Source: Acidimicrobiales bacterium
GTDB taxonomy: Bacteria > Actinomycetota > Acidimicrobiia > Acidimicrobiales > Aldehydirespiratoraceae
NCBI GenBank assembly: GCA_033344915.1
Contig: JAWPML010000001.1
Coordinates: forward strand, 3,486,263 to 3,550,262
Length of the DNA stretch: 64,000 nucleotides
Reading direction: 5' to 3'
The notes beneath the pieces are model-generated. The model was not told where the DNA came from. It saw only the letters and a program-made list of their open reading frames with translations, and made no database searches. The position numbers and the translations under genes were made by a program. Positions within the stretch are counted from its first letter, which is position 1, and every line of letters begins with the position of its first letter. Positions 30,178 to 38,945 of this stretch are shown in pieces.

Positions 30178-31236
30178 GTGGGGGTGGAGATCCGGTTCCG
30201 CGTCGCGATCGCCGACGCGTTGCGAGACGAACGTTGGGACGACATCGCGGCGTTGCTGAGCGACGCCGACCGGCCGGTCGACCAGACTTCGCGCGTCCTC
30301 ACCGAACTGGCCGACACGGACGAGTTGCACCGAATCCGCCAGGCCTACCTGCGCCACCCGGACCCACACAACCGGCTGTCGGATCCACGACCGCGACGCG
30401 CCCGGCGCGTGGTCGAACGGCTGCGCACGGACGGGGTCGTCCCCGTTCGCCGACTGTTCCCCCGGCGCCGGATCCGGCGGATCCACGACCGCGTCGACCT
30501 GGCCTTCCGCACGGGCGAGCACGCCGAGTTCCGCCACTACGACCAGGAGCAGTACTGGCGCGACGACCAGCAGGCATGGGTGTTCAACGATGCCCTCGCG
30601 ATCGCGCCGGAGCTCCTGGCCCTGTGCCGCGATCCGCTGCTGGTCACGACCGCAGCCTCCTATCTCGGCAAGCCGACGCACATCAAGCGGGTCTACGGGA
30701 TGCGTTACCTCCCGAAGGAACAACCGGAGAGTCACCAGTTCGGCTGGCACCACGACATGGAGGACCGCATGGTCAAGGTGATGGTGCTGCTGACGGACGT
30801 CCCCGCCGACGGCCAGGTCATGTCCTATGTCGCCGGCACCCACGAGACGGTCCACCCGTTCTCCTGTTTCCGCCGCAATGCCCTGTCGTTCGACCAGATC
30901 GGTGTCGACCCCGCCTCGTGCCGGGCGGTCGACACCGTCGGCCGGGCCGGCGACGTGTTCCTGTTCGATCCCAACGGGATGCACCGGGGCCGGCGGTCGC
31001 TCGGCGCCCCCCGCGACGCGATCTTCATCGAGTTCACCGCCGACGCGAACCACGACAATGTCTGGGGCAGCCGGCTCGGGATCGAGGAACCCGAGCGATT
31101 CGGTCCGGACGCCGACGACCCGCTGCACCTGTTCCGCGATCTCCGCCCCAAGTGGGAGCGGCGCGCCCACGACCCCCGCACCGAGACGACATGGATCGAA
31201 TCACTGGGCGACCCCAGCCGATGGCTGCGGAGATGA
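30178..31236 (+). CDS. PhyH-family Fe(II)/2-oxoglutarate dioxygenase-like protein
   Basis: 352 residues from a GTG start (a second GTG lies at 30184). The double-stranded beta-helix core has HHDMED (His191 or 192 with Asp193 as HxD ligands), the distal metal ligand His269 in FDPNGMHRGRRS with the oxoglutarate-binding Arg just after, and YVAGTHETVHPF between. Members hydroxylate acyl-CoAs or small metabolites; the substrate is unknown. The N-terminal 95 residues are Arg-rich and not part of the known fold. It ends 9 bp from the convergent dnaN stop. Confidence 0.8.
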   Translation: MGVEIRFRVAIADALRDERWDDIAALLSDADRPVDQTSRVLTELADTDELHRIRQAYLRHPDPHNRLSDPRPRRARRVVERLRTDGVVPVRRLFPRRRIRRIHDRVDLAFRTGEHAEFRHYDQEQYWRDDQQAWVFNDALAIAPELLALCRDPLLVTTAASYLGKPTHIKRVYGMRYLPKEQPESHQFGWHHDMEDRMVKVMVLLTDVPADGQVMSYVAGTHETVHPFSCFRRNALSFDQIGVDPASCRAVDTVGRAGDVFLFDPNGMHRGRRSLGAPRDAIFIEFTADANHDNVWGSRLGIEEPERFGPDADDPLHLFRDLRPKWERRAHDPRTETTWIESLGDPSRWLRR

Positions 31237-31245
31237 GGCCCGAGG

Positions 31246-32349
31246 TCAGCTGACGCGGACCGGCATCAACAGATAGAGGAAGTTCGGATCCTCGGACGAC
31301 TTCAACAGGGCCGGCTTGAGCTCGTCCACCGTCTCGAGCGTGATCTCGTCCCCGGGCGCCACCTCGATCCCGTCGATGAGGTACTCGGGATTGAACGCCA
31401 CCGTGAGATCCTCACCCGTGTACTTCGCCTCTTCCACGGCTTCATGGGCCTGACCGACATCCTGGGTGACGGCGACGAGTTCGAGTCCGTCGGCCGACAT
31501 CGCCATCCGTACCGGCGTGGACTCCTGGGCGAGCAGACGAACACGACGCACGGCATCGAGCAGCGTCGTGCGATCGACCGTCAGTGAGTTGGGGTGGTTC
31601 GTGGGGATCAGACCGCGATAGTTCGGGAAATCACCCTCGATCAGCCGGGTGGTGACGGACACGCGGCCGACCTGGAAGCCGGCGTCGCGTTCGCCCAGAC
31701 GCAGGGTGATCTCGGTTTCCTCGCCGACCACGCGGGCCAGTTCCTTGAGGGCCCGGCTCGGCACGAGGACCTTCTGCCCCTCCCCCAACACGGACGTGCC
31801 GGCGAGATCACGCACCGAGAGCCGGTAGGAGTCCGTGGAGACGAGGCGCAGCCCGCCCTCCTCGGCGGCCATGAGCACACCGGTGAGGATCGGCCGGGCG
31901 TCGTCGGACGACGCCGCCTTCTCGACCTGCTCGATCGCGGCGCGGAACGCACCCGCATCGAGCGTCACGGCGTCACCCTCCGGGGTGGCCAGCTCGGGGA
32001 ACTCGTCGGCGGGGATGACCCGGATCGCGAACTCCGAGGGCTGGGCGACGATGCGAGCGTCGTCGTCCTCCACGGTGACCTCGACGGCGCCCGCCTTCAG
32101 CGAACGGACCACATCGGATGCGAGCTTCGACGGCAGGACCGCGACACCGTCCTCGGACCCCGCGACGTCGATGACGACGGAGATCGTCAGATCCAGATCG
32201 CTGCCGGTGATCGTCAGCTGATCGCCGATCAGCTCGAGGCGGACTCCGGCCAACACCGGTAGGGCGCCACCTCGGGTGGTGACGGCCCGTCCCGCATCAG
32301 CGAGGGCTTTGGCGAGGATGTCTCGCTCACATCGGAACTTCAGGCCCAT
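31246..32349 (-). CDS. dnaN: DNA polymerase III sliding clamp (beta subunit)
   Basis: 367 residues in three repeated clamp domains. Typical elements are LAGVRLELIGDQLTITGSDLDL (domain I), PILTGVLMAAEEGGLRLVSTDSYRLS (domain II) and the C-terminal LYLLMPVRVS that closes the ligand cleft. The clamp tethers polymerase III to DNA. GGGAGAAG lies 10 bp before the ATG. It follows dnaA on the same strand after 232 bp, but recF is displaced. Confidence 0.97.
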   Translation of the reverse strand: MGLKFRCERDILAKALADAGRAVTTRGGALPVLAGVRLELIGDQLTITGSDLDLTISVVIDVAGSEDGVAVLPSKLASDVVRSLKAGAVEVTVEDDDARIVAQPSEFAIRVIPADEFPELATPEGDAVTLDAGAFRAAIEQVEKAASSDDARPILTGVLMAAEEGGLRLVSTDSYRLSVRDLAGTSVLGEGQKVLVPSRALKELARVVGEETEITLRLGERDAGFQVGRVSVTTRLIEGDFPNYRGLIPTNHPNSLTVDRTTLLDAVRRVRLLAQESTPVRMAMSADGLELVAVTQDVGQAHEAVEEAKYTGEDLTVAFNPEYLIDGIEVAPGDEITLETVDELKPALLKSSEDPNFLYLLMPVRVS

Positions 32350-32581
32350 GGTTGGGTTACTTCTCCCGGTCGTATGGACATATGTCTAGTAGCAGTCCAT
32401 AGGGGTTGTGGATTGTGGAGGGAAGGCAGTCTGCCCTGAGATGACGCGGATGTCGTGTCCCCATGGCTTCCCCGCGCGCTCACAGTGTGTGACACCGGTC
32501 GCGCCGCGATGGTGGATGGCGCGGGGTTTGTGCACGTGTGGTCCACCATGGGTGCCCAGCTCGTCCCCAGCATGGTCCCCA

Positions 32582-33952
32582 TCAGTTGGGGTGCGTCAGG
32601 CGGTGCTGGAGCTCGGTGACCTTGTCGAAGATCTGTTGGCGCTCCCCCATCCGGGCCTCGATCTTGCGGACCGCGTGCATGACCGTCGTGTGGTCGCGGT
32701 TGCCGAAGGCCTTCCCGATGTCGGGGAACGACAGATCGGTCATGTTGCGGGTGACGTACATGGCGACCTGACGGGCATCGACGAGAGGTCGCCGGCGGGA
32801 CCCGCCGGTGATCTGGTCGACCTCGAAGCTGAACATCTCGGCGGTGAGGTCGATGATGCGTTCGGCGGTGACCGGGGGCTTCTCGGCGTTCGTGATCAGA
32901 TCGCTGAGCACCAGCGCAGCGAGGTCGATGTCGAGTGGCTGCTGGGTGAGGTTCGCGTAGGCCGTCACCTTGATGAGCGCACCCTCGAGTTCGCGGATCG
33001 AGTCGGTGATGTTCTCGGCGATGAAGTTGAAGACGTCGTCGGGGATGTCGACGGTCTTCGATTCGGCCTTGCGGCGCAGGATGGCGAGGCGGGTCTCGAG
33101 GTCGGGCCGTTGGATGTCGGTGATCAGTCCCCACTTGAACCGGCTCCGCAGCCGATCCTCGAGCGTGGGGATGGCGTCCGGGGTGCGGTCCGACGACAGC
33201 ACGATCTGCTTGTTGTTCTGGTGGAGCTCGTTGAACGTGTGGAAGAACTCTTCCTGGAGTCCTTCCTTGCCCTCGATGAACTGGATGTCGTCGATGAGTA
33301 GGACGTCATTGTCTCTATAACGTCGTTTGAACTCGGGCTGGGTGTTGGTGCGGATCGCTTCGACGAACTCGTTGAGGAACGTCTCCGTGGACACATAACG
33401 AACCCGGTAGGTCGGGTAGTGATCGGCGACATAGTGCGCGATACCGCGCAGGAGGTGGGTTTTCCCCAGCCCCGAATCGCCGTGGATGAACAACGGGTTG
33501 TAGCTCGCGGCCGGCGTCTCGGCCACGCTCAGGGCGGCCGCATGGGCGAAGCGGTTCGACGGTCCGATGACGAAGTGCTCGAAGGTGAACTTCTCGTCGC
33601 GTCCGCCCTCGAGGCCGGCGACCACACCGGGCGCCTTCGGCGGATCGTCGGGGGAACGCAGATCGGCGGCGGGGACGTCGAACGCGACCTCGTCCCAGTC
33701 CGTGTCGATCTCCACCCGCACCGTGACATCGGTGCTGGTCTCCTCGATCGCGTCCTGGACGAGACCGAGATAGCGGCCTTCGATGCGTTCCTTCTGCAGG
33801 CCGTTGGGGACGACGATCACCAACTCGCCCTCGTCGAATGCGACTGCCTTGGCGCCGCTGAACGTGGTGCGCCAGACGGCGTCACTCACCTGGGCACGAA
33901 TACTCTCTGCGCAGGTGGTCCACAGACCATCGGCGTCCCCCATCTCGTCCAC
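32582..33952 (-). CDS. dnaA: Chromosomal replication initiator protein DnaA
   Basis: 456 residues. Domain III has Walker [11 protein letters not shown], Walker [10 protein letters not shown], and sensor elements; domain IV has the box-binding signature [14 protein letters not shown]. The GTG at 33952 is favoured because AGGA lies 6 bp upstream; the ATG at 33943 is an alternative. A reading from 34108 would cross the box-rich region and is unlikely. It binds oriC boxes, melts DNA and loads the helicase, with DciA probably helping here. Boxes at the 5' end suggest autorepression. Confidence 0.97.
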   Translation of the reverse strand: MDEMGDADGLWTTCAESIRAQVSDAVWRTTFSGAKAVAFDEGELVIVVPNGLQKERIEGRYLGLVQDAIEETSTDVTVRVEIDTDWDEVAFDVPAADLRSPDDPPKAPGVVAGLEGGRDEKFTFEHFVIGPSNRFAHAAALSVAETPAASYNPLFIHGDSGLGKTHLLRGIAHYVADHYPTYRVRYVSTETFLNEFVEAIRTNTQPEFKRRYRDNDVLLIDDIQFIEGKEGLQEEFFHTFNELHQNNKQIVLSSDRTPDAIPTLEDRLRSRFKWGLITDIQRPDLETRLAILRRKAESKTVDIPDDVFNFIAENITDSIRELEGALIKVTAYANLTQQPLDIDLAALVLSDLITNAEKPPVTAERIIDLTAEMFSFEVDQITGGSRRRPLVDARQVAMYVTRNMTDLSFPDIGKAFGNRDHTTVMHAVRKIEARMGERQQIFDKVTELQHRLTHPN

Positions 33953-34102
33953 GTGCAATCCTGTCTCCACAGCCGCGTCCACAGGTGTGGACGACCCTCC
34001 GAAACCCCGCCGGAAGGATGCGGCGGACGATGGCAAAAATGCCAAGCTCCACGGGTGCACTCCGACCGGTGTGGGCGGGCAACATACCAATGTTGTGGAT
34101 AG
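33916..34102. promoter_or_regulatory. Cluster of DnaA-box-like sequences around the dnaA 5' end
   Basis: Compared with TTGTCCACA/TTATCCACA, near-matches are TGGTCCACA (33916-33924), GCGTCCACA (33975-33983), TGTGGACGA (33986-33994, reverse) and TGTGGATAG (34094-34102, reverse). Two of these make a perfect inverted repeat, CGTCCACA-GG-TGTGGACG, at 33976-33993, just upstream of the start codon. Confidence 0.7.
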
Positions 34103-34369
34103 CCGCAAGCCGAACGACGAGAGTGCCGCGAAAGACCAGTCCAGAGCCGGTTTCGCGAGATCGAATTACATCAATGGAACATCAAATACCATCAGTGTCA
34201 TTCACTCCGGACTCAGGCGCCCGCCGTCGCGCCGGCGGGACCCAGTTCTTCCCGGTGGTTGTTGCCCGAGCCGGCGGGCCATACCGTGACGAGTTGACGT
34301 CATCGGTTTCGACGATTCGAAGCCGACTTTCTGCGGTGCCGACTCCTGCCCGCAACTCGGAGGATCACA
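33953..34369. other. Presumed replication origin (oriC) between dnaA and rpmH
   Basis: The 417-bp gap holds the DnaA-box cluster, an A/T-rich stretch at about 34162-34204 (a candidate melting element in a GC-rich genome), a small inverted repeat TGGCA-AAAA-TGCCA at 34031-34044, and the rpmH promoter. Genes to the left run minus and genes to the right run plus, as expected at an origin. The alternative site between dnaA and dnaN (32350-32581) has weaker boxes. Confidence 0.65.
34259..34287 (+). promoter_or_regulatory. Candidate promoter of the rpmH-rnpA-yidD-yidC unit
   Basis: TTGTTG at 34259-34264 and TACCGT at 34282-34287 are spaced 17 bp apart and match the TTGNNN/TANNNT pattern of actinobacterial housekeeping promoters. 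It lies 83 bp before the rpmH start. Confidence 0.5.
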
Positions 34370-34504
34370 ATGAAGCGGCCGTATCAGCCCAACGTGCGCA
34401 AACGGGCGAAGAAACATGGGTTCCGTTCGCGCATGAGCACCCGCGGAGGACGCGCGGTGCTGCGTGCTCGTCGTCAGAAGGGCCGAGCTCGCCTGTCGGC
34501 GTGA
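34370..34504 (+). CDS. rpmH: 50S ribosomal protein L34
   Basis: 44 residues, strongly basic, beginning [19 protein letters not shown] and ending in the usual [16 protein letters not shown] lies 6 bp before the ATG. L34 is one of the last large-subunit proteins and its gene normally starts the rnpA operon beside dnaA. The stop overlaps the rnpA GTG start (GTGA). Confidence 0.97.
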   Translation: MKRPYQPNVRKRAKKHGFRSRMSTRGGRAVLRARRQKGRARLSA

Positions 34505-34842
34505 TCGATCGGCTCCGCGGCCGTGCCGCCTTCGATCGCCTTCGGGCCGAAGGTCGCCGTCATGGTTCGGGGCCGATTCGCCTGGTCTCCCGGCTTGATT
34601 CCACCCAGAACGCACGCATAGCGTTCGCAATCCCACGGACAGTGGGAAATGCGGTGGAACGCAACCGGATTCGGCGCCGGATCCGAGCGATCCTCGACGA
34701 AGAAGCCCGCATGAACCCGGACTTCCCCGCTCGAGGTGACCATCTGATCCGCATCACCTCGCCGATCGACGACTGGTCACCGACGACACTGCGTTCGACC
34801 ATGCACGACCTCCTGCATCCGCCGGCCGACGAGGCCCGCTGA
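34501..34842 (+). CDS. rnpA: Ribonuclease P protein component
   Basis: 113 residues from a GTG start overlapping the rpmH stop. The RNase P protein signature [12 protein letters not shown] with the preceding GNAVE is intact, and FAIPRTVGN fits the central fold. It helps RNase P RNA process pre-tRNA 5' ends. The stop overlaps the yidD ATG by one base. Confidence 0.96.
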   Translation: MIDRLRGRAAFDRLRAEGRRHGSGPIRLVSRLDSTQNARIAFAIPRTVGNAVERNRIRRRIRAILDEEARMNPDFPARGDHLIRITSPIDDWSPTTLRSTMHDLLHPPADEAR

Positions 34843-35072
34843 TGGGACCGGTCGCGCGCCTGATGCGTTCTGCCGTGCGCGGCTACCAACGTCTCTTCGC
34901 CGGCCGCCCGTCGCCGTGCCGGCACGTGCCGTCGTGTTCCACCTACGCGGTGGAGGCACTCGAATGCCACGGTGCGGCCCGCGGTGGCTGGCTCGCCACC
35001 AAACGACTCTGTCGATGTCATCCGTGGGGCACCCACGGCTATGACCCCGTTCCCGCCCCGCAGGAGCCCTAG
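34842..35072 (+). CDS. yidD: Membrane protein insertion efficiency factor YidD
   Basis: 76 residues. The YidD pattern is seen: [37 protein letters not shown] and [15 protein letters not shown], with several conserved Cys. It supports YidC-dependent membrane insertion. It is directly followed by yidC with no gap. Confidence 0.95.
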   Translation: MGPVARLMRSAVRGYQRLFAGRPSPCRHVPSCSTYAVEALECHGAARGGWLATKRLCRCHPWGTHGYDPVPAPQEP

Positions 35073-36239
35073 ATGTTCAACTTCATCGCCGATGTCCTCG
35101 CCTTCTTCTACGACGTCTGGCCGTCGTACGGCGTTTCGATCATCTTCCTGACGCTGGCGGTGATGATCGTCGCGACACCGCTCACCCTCAAGAGCACCCG
35201 GTCGATGCTGCAGATGCAGCGCCTCCAGCCCGAACTCAAGGCCATCCAGAACCGGTACAAGGACGACCGGCAGAAGATGAACGAGGAGTTGATGGCCTTC
35301 TATCAGGAGAACGGCATCAACCCGCTGGGTGGCTGTCTCCCGATGCTGATCCAGCTGCCGATCTTCCTGGTGTTGTTCCGCGTGGTCCAGGGCATCACCC
35401 GTCGCTCCACGGGCATCGGCACACAACTCGGTTGGATCGCCGGTCGCGACGGGGCGGGAGGGACCCTCGACGTCACGACGATCGGCTCGACCGAACGGAC
35501 GTTCGACCCAGAGAACCTGTCGATCGACAGTGCCATGTACGAGCGGCTCCATCAGGCCACGGAGATGAAGTCGTGGGGGCTCGATCTCTCCCGCACGGCC
35601 CAGCAGGTGGTCAGCGACAACATCATCGAGGCGCTCCCCTACCTGCTCCTGATCGTGATCGTCCTCGCGTCCAGCCTCTACCAGCAGCGTCAGATCCAGG
35701 GGCGCAACACCGGCGCCCAGGTGAACCCGCAACAGCAGATGATCATGAAGATCCTGCCGTTCATGCTGCCGGTCTTCAGCTTCACGATGCCGGCCGCCCT
35801 GGTCATCTACTTCGTCGTCTCGAACCTCTACCGCATTGGTCAGCAGGCCTACATCACCCGCTCGCTGTACAGCGGTGACGACAGCCCGGGAGCCCAGCTT
35901 GCCCGCCAACGCGAAGCAGATCGTAAGTCGTCCAAGGGAGCCGACCGAGGGTCGGGCGGGCGCACCACGCCGAAGAAGGGCGAACCGACCCCGAAGCGGG
36001 GGGAGCCGAAGGCGGCCGCGAAGGGCGCAAAGGGCGCCAAGGGTGGCCAGACCGCCAAGGGCGGATCCAAGGGATCCGGGGGGAACAAGTCCGGCGGGAA
36101 GTCCGGCGGCAAGTCCGAGAAGACGAGAGCGAAGGCGACGGGTGCCGGCCGTACCGGCAAGGCACCGAGCCGACAGGCCCGTGGGAGCGGTCGAACGACC
36201 GAGCCCGGGTCGCCGCAACACAAGAAGCGCAAGAAGTAG
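35073..36239 (+). CDS. yidC: Membrane protein insertase YidC with long basic C-terminal tail
   Basis: 388 residues. The Oxa1-like core has a first transmembrane segment (SIIFLTLAVMIVATPLTL), the cytoplasmic helical hairpin QRLQPELKAIQNRYKDDRQKM, then NGINPLGGCLPMLIQLPIF, and two C-terminal helices ending around residue 265. The last 110 residues are Lys/Gly/Ser-rich and probably disordered, more than in most actinobacterial YidC; such a basic tail could contact ribosomal RNA (inference). The N-terminal signal-like helix is part of the insertase. Confidence 0.95.
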   Translation: MFNFIADVLAFFYDVWPSYGVSIIFLTLAVMIVATPLTLKSTRSMLQMQRLQPELKAIQNRYKDDRQKMNEELMAFYQENGINPLGGCLPMLIQLPIFLVLFRVVQGITRRSTGIGTQLGWIAGRDGAGGTLDVTTIGSTERTFDPENLSIDSAMYERLHQATEMKSWGLDLSRTAQQVVSDNIIEALPYLLLIVIVLASSLYQQRQIQGRNTGAQVNPQQQMIMKILPFMLPVFSFTMPAALVIYFVVSNLYRIGQQAYITRSLYSGDDSPGAQLARQREADRKSSKGADRGSGGRTTPKKGEPTPKRGEPKAAAKGAKGAKGGQTAKGGSKGSGGNKSGGKSGGKSEKTRAKATGAGRTGKAPSRQARGSGRTTEPGSPQHKKRKK

Positions 36240-36331
36240 ACCGACCGCGCCGCGCCGCCCCGCCGATCGGGTTGCGGCCTCTGGATGACGCGTCGTCGGG
36301 TGCCTTGCGCACCGCATGAGAGGAGCAAACG

Positions 36332-37294
36332 ATGGAGTGGGTGGAGAGCACCGGCTCGACCATCGAGGAAGCGAAAGAGCGTGCGCTCGATCGCCTCGGG
36401 GTCCACAGCGATGATGCCGAGTTCGAAGTCATCGGCGATGTCAAGACCGGCCTGTTCGGCCGAGTGAAGGAAGAGGCTCGCGTTCGCGCTCGGGTTGCGC
36501 CCGCGACGCCGCGAGCGAAGGACGAGCGTCGCCGGGGCAAGAGCCGCAGTGGCCGCGACGGCCGCAGCGGTGGGGCCGGCGGCAATCGTGGAGGACGCGG
36601 TGGCGGCAATCGCAACCGCGGTGGTCAGGGCCGCAACCGCGACGACAACCAGCAGGGCGGCAAGGGCCGTGCATCGAACGGCGAAAACGGCAAGAATGGC
36701 AACCGGCGTTCGCCGAAGGCCGACGCCGGCGCTGCCGCCTCGAACGACAAGAGCAACCGCGGCCGCAGGGCCGACAACCAGAAAAGCAGGGATCAGATGA
36801 GTGACGACGAGCCGACGATGCCGTTGACCGAGCAGGCGGACCTCGCCGAGGCTTTCGTCACCGGCCTGGCGGAACGATTCGGCACGGATGTGTCGTTCAC
36901 CCGTGAAGACGTGGAGGACGATGAGATCCGCATCACGGTGTCGGGGGAGGACCTCGGGCGCCTGATCGGTCACCGTGGCACCACGGCCGGCGCCATCGAC
37001 GAGCTCGTCCGCACGGTTCTGCAACGCCAGGCCGGGTCGAGCCGCAACGGCCGCATCCGTGTGGATGTCGGCGGTGTGCGGGCCCGGCGGGCCGAGGCGC
37101 TCGCCAACTTCGCCCGGGCCCAGGCCGCCGAGGTGCGTGAGACGGGCGACGCCCGCTCGCTCGAGCCCATGTCGCCCGCGGACCGCAAGGTCGTTCACGA
37201 TGCGCTGACCGACGAGGAGGGCGTGGACACGACCTCTGAGGGCGAGGACAATCGTCGTCGTGTCGTGATCATCCCGGTGGGAGACGGTGACTGA
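36332..37294 (+). CDS. jag: Jag/KhpB-like RNA-binding protein (Jag_N, KH and R3H domains)
   Basis: 320 residues. The Jag_N domain is WVESTGSTIEEAKERALDRLG and GLFGRVKEEARVRARV at the start. A Gly/Arg/Asn-rich linker covers about residues 60-150. The KH-type domain has ISVSGEDLGRLIGHRG-like sequence (residues about 205-240), and R3H follows with SPADRKVVHDAL. KhpB/Jag proteins bind RNA and influence cell division and envelope in Gram-positive bacteria. The 3' end overlaps the rsmG GTG by 8 bp. Confidence 0.93.
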   Translation: MEWVESTGSTIEEAKERALDRLGVHSDDAEFEVIGDVKTGLFGRVKEEARVRARVAPATPRAKDERRRGKSRSGRDGRSGGAGGNRGGRGGGNRNRGGQGRNRDDNQQGGKGRASNGENGKNGNRRSPKADAGAAASNDKSNRGRRADNQKSRDQMSDDEPTMPLTEQADLAEAFVTGLAERFGTDVSFTREDVEDDEIRITVSGEDLGRLIGHRGTTAGAIDELVRTVLQRQAGSSRNGRIRVDVGGVRARRAEALANFARAQAAEVRETGDARSLEPMSPADRKVVHDALTDEEGVDTTSEGEDNRRRVVIIPVGDGD

Positions 37295-37898
37295 TCCCGT
37301 TTGGGATCGGCTGGACGCCGCGTGGACGCCGGCTCGACAGGCCGGAGTCCTCGGAAGCGCCAGCGTCGAAGAACTGCGTCGTCATGCGGCCGGGTACGTC
37401 CCGGCCGCATGCGGCGTTTTGGGGCACGGTATCGACCTCGGTTCTGGTGCCGGGGTTCCCGGGGTGATCCTCGCCCTGCTCCACCCCGCGTCGACGTGGC
37501 ATCTGGTGGATGCCAGCGAACGACGGTGCAGCCTGCTGCGCCGGGTCGTGCACGAGATGGAACTCGACGAGCGGGTGATCGTCCACCATGCTCGGGCCGA
37601 GGACCTCGGTCATGACGCAACGTATCGAGATTTCGCCGACCTGGTGGTGGCCCGGCTGCTCGGTCCGGTGGCGGAGACCGTCGAGGTGGCGGTTCCCCTG
37701 CTCGACGCGGACGGCGTCGCCGTCATCTCGGTGGATGATGCGAGCGCGAATCGAGCGTCTGCGGCCTCGGTCGCGGGACTGTCGCTCCAGGTCCGCAGCG
37801 AAGACGTGGGCGCCTACCTCGAGGTGCGCCGCACCGGGGATGTTCCCGCCTCCTGGCCCCGTCGTACATCGACCCGGCGCCGCGCTCCCCTGTTCTGA
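37287..37898 (+). CDS. rsmG: 16S rRNA m7G527 methyltransferase RsmG
   Basis: 203 residues from a GTG start overlapping jag. The SAM motif HGIDLGSGAGVPGVILALL, the acidic Asp in LVDASERRCSLLRRV and the RAEDLG segment fit RsmG (GidB). It methylates 16S rRNA G527, the site linked to streptomycin sensitivity. Length is close to the family's. It lies between jag and parA, as usual in actinobacteria. Confidence 0.93.
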   Translation: MTDPVWDRLDAAWTPARQAGVLGSASVEELRRHAAGYVPAACGVLGHGIDLGSGAGVPGVILALLHPASTWHLVDASERRCSLLRRVVHEMELDERVIVHHARAEDLGHDATYRDFADLVVARLLGPVAETVEVAVPLLDADGVAVISVDDASANRASAASVAGLSLQVRSEDVGAYLEVRRTGDVPASWPRRTSTRRRAPLF

Positions 37899-37929
37899 CC
37901 CTGGTTGCTCTCATCCAGTGATGCCGGTG

Positions 37930-37945
37930 TGTTCCACGTGAAACA
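37930..37945. promoter_or_regulatory. parS site (one mismatch)
   Basis: TGTTCCACGTGAAACA differs from the universal ParB site TGTTTCACGTGAAACA at one base. It lies in the rsmG-parA gap. Confidence 0.9.
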
Positions 37946-37987
37946 TCGGCATGAGGGCGCAACCGGCCGTAACCACCTCGCTCGACC

Positions 37988-38003
37988 TGTTTCACGTGAA
38001 ACA
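37988..38003. promoter_or_regulatory. parS site (perfect)
   Basis: TGTTTCACGTGAAACA is the exact universal ParB-binding palindrome. It is 42 bp from the first site and about 4 kb from dnaA, an expected place for a centromere near the origin. Confidence 0.97.
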
Positions 38004-38021
38004 GGACGATCCGGAGAGAAA

Positions 38022-38048
38022 TGTGGAAAAGCCGGGCAGTTTTCCACA
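38022..38048. repeat. Inverted repeat of DnaA-box-like words upstream of parA
   Basis: TGTGGAAAA-N9-TTTTCCACA has 9-bp perfect arms. Each arm differs by one base from a DnaA box (TTATCCACA or TTGTCCACA). It lies 97 bp before the parA GTG and could be a terminator-like hairpin or a DnaA/regulator site. Confidence 0.5.
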
Positions 38049-38144
38049 AGGATGCTTGACCGTCGATAGTCGGCAGGCGAGGATGGTCCGGGCTCGGGAA
38101 CGGGCATACTCGGAGCCGACCGCTCCATGAAGGGAGAGTGCCTC

Positions 38145-38945
38145 GTGGCATTCGTTGCAGAGGACGCGACCCCCGCGTCCGGTCCCCGTGTCTTCGCGGT
38201 GGCCAACCAGAAGGGTGGCGTGGGCAAGACCACGACCACGGTCAACCTCGGTGCCTGTTTCGCAGAGCTCGGCCAGCGAGTCCTGATCGTCGACCTCGAC
38301 CCGCAGGCCAACGCGAGCACCGGCCTCGGTCTGAACCCCCGCCAGCTCGACTACTCGCTGTACGACGTCCTCCTCCAGGACGTGCCGATCGAGGATGTGA
38401 TCGAGCCGGTGTCGGTCAAGGGGCTCTATGTCGCCCCGGCGAGCCTCGACCTGGCCGGCGCGGAGATCGAGCTCGTTCCGGCCTTGAACCGCGAGCGCAA
38501 GCTCAAGGAGGCGATCGAGAGCGTCGCCGACGACTATGACATCGTCCTCATCGACTGTCCCCCATCGCTCGGTCTGCTGACGATCAACGGGTTGACGGCG
38601 GCCAGCGAGGTGCTCGTGCCGATCCAGACCGAGTACTACGCCCTCGAGGGCCTCGGTCAGCTGATCCGCAATGTGGATCTGGTCACCCGGAATCTGAATC
38701 CCACCCTCGAACTCAGCACCATCGTGCTCGTGATGTTCGACGCCCGTACGAAGTTGTCCGGTCAGGTCGCCGACGAGGTTCGGGAGCACTTCGGCGACAA
38801 GGTCTGTCGGCAGGTGATCCCCCGCACGGTTCGCCTCAGCGAGGCCCCGTCGTTCGGGCAACCGATTACCGCATTCGATCCCATGTCGCGGGGGGCAATC
38901 GCCTACCGTGAGCTCGCAAAGGAGATTCTCGGTGGCGAAGCGTAG
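38145..38945 (+). CDS. parA: Chromosome partitioning ATPase ParA (Soj-like)
   Basis: 266 residues from the GTG at 38145, which has AAGGGAG at the right distance; an ATG at 38127 sits on that site and is less likely. The deviant Walker A motif NQKGGVGKTTTTVNL, Walker A' VDLDPQANAS and Walker B IDCPPSLGLL define ParA. It segregates the chromosome with ParB-parS. It overlaps parB by 14 bp. Confidence 0.96.
   Translation: MAFVAEDATPASGPRVFAVANQKGGVGKTTTTVNLGACFAELGQRVLIVDLDPQANASTGLGLNPRQLDYSLYDVLLQDVPIEDVIEPVSVKGLYVAPASLDLAGAEIELVPALNRERKLKEAIESVADDYDIVLIDCPPSLGLLTINGLTAASEVLVPIQTEYYALEGLGQLIRNVDLVTRNLNPTLELSTIVLVMFDARTKLSGQVADEVREHFGDKVCRQVIPRTVRLSEAPSFGQPITAFDPMSRGAIAYRELAKEILGGEA

Noticed and set aside
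32350..32581. oriC in the dnaA-dnaN gap
   Set aside because: Only weak box matches were found (for example TGTGGATTG at about 32405 with two mismatches); the region before dnaA has better boxes and an A/T-rich patch. It is not excluded.
33985..34842. RnpA with a long N-terminal extension
   Set aside because: The extra part reads through the origin region and rpmH in another frame; the GTG at 34501 overlapping the rpmH stop is the normal rnpA start.
38127..38144. parA start at the ATG at 38127
   Set aside because: The ATG overlaps the AAGGGAG ribosome binding site of the GTG at 38145, which gives the usual ParA length.
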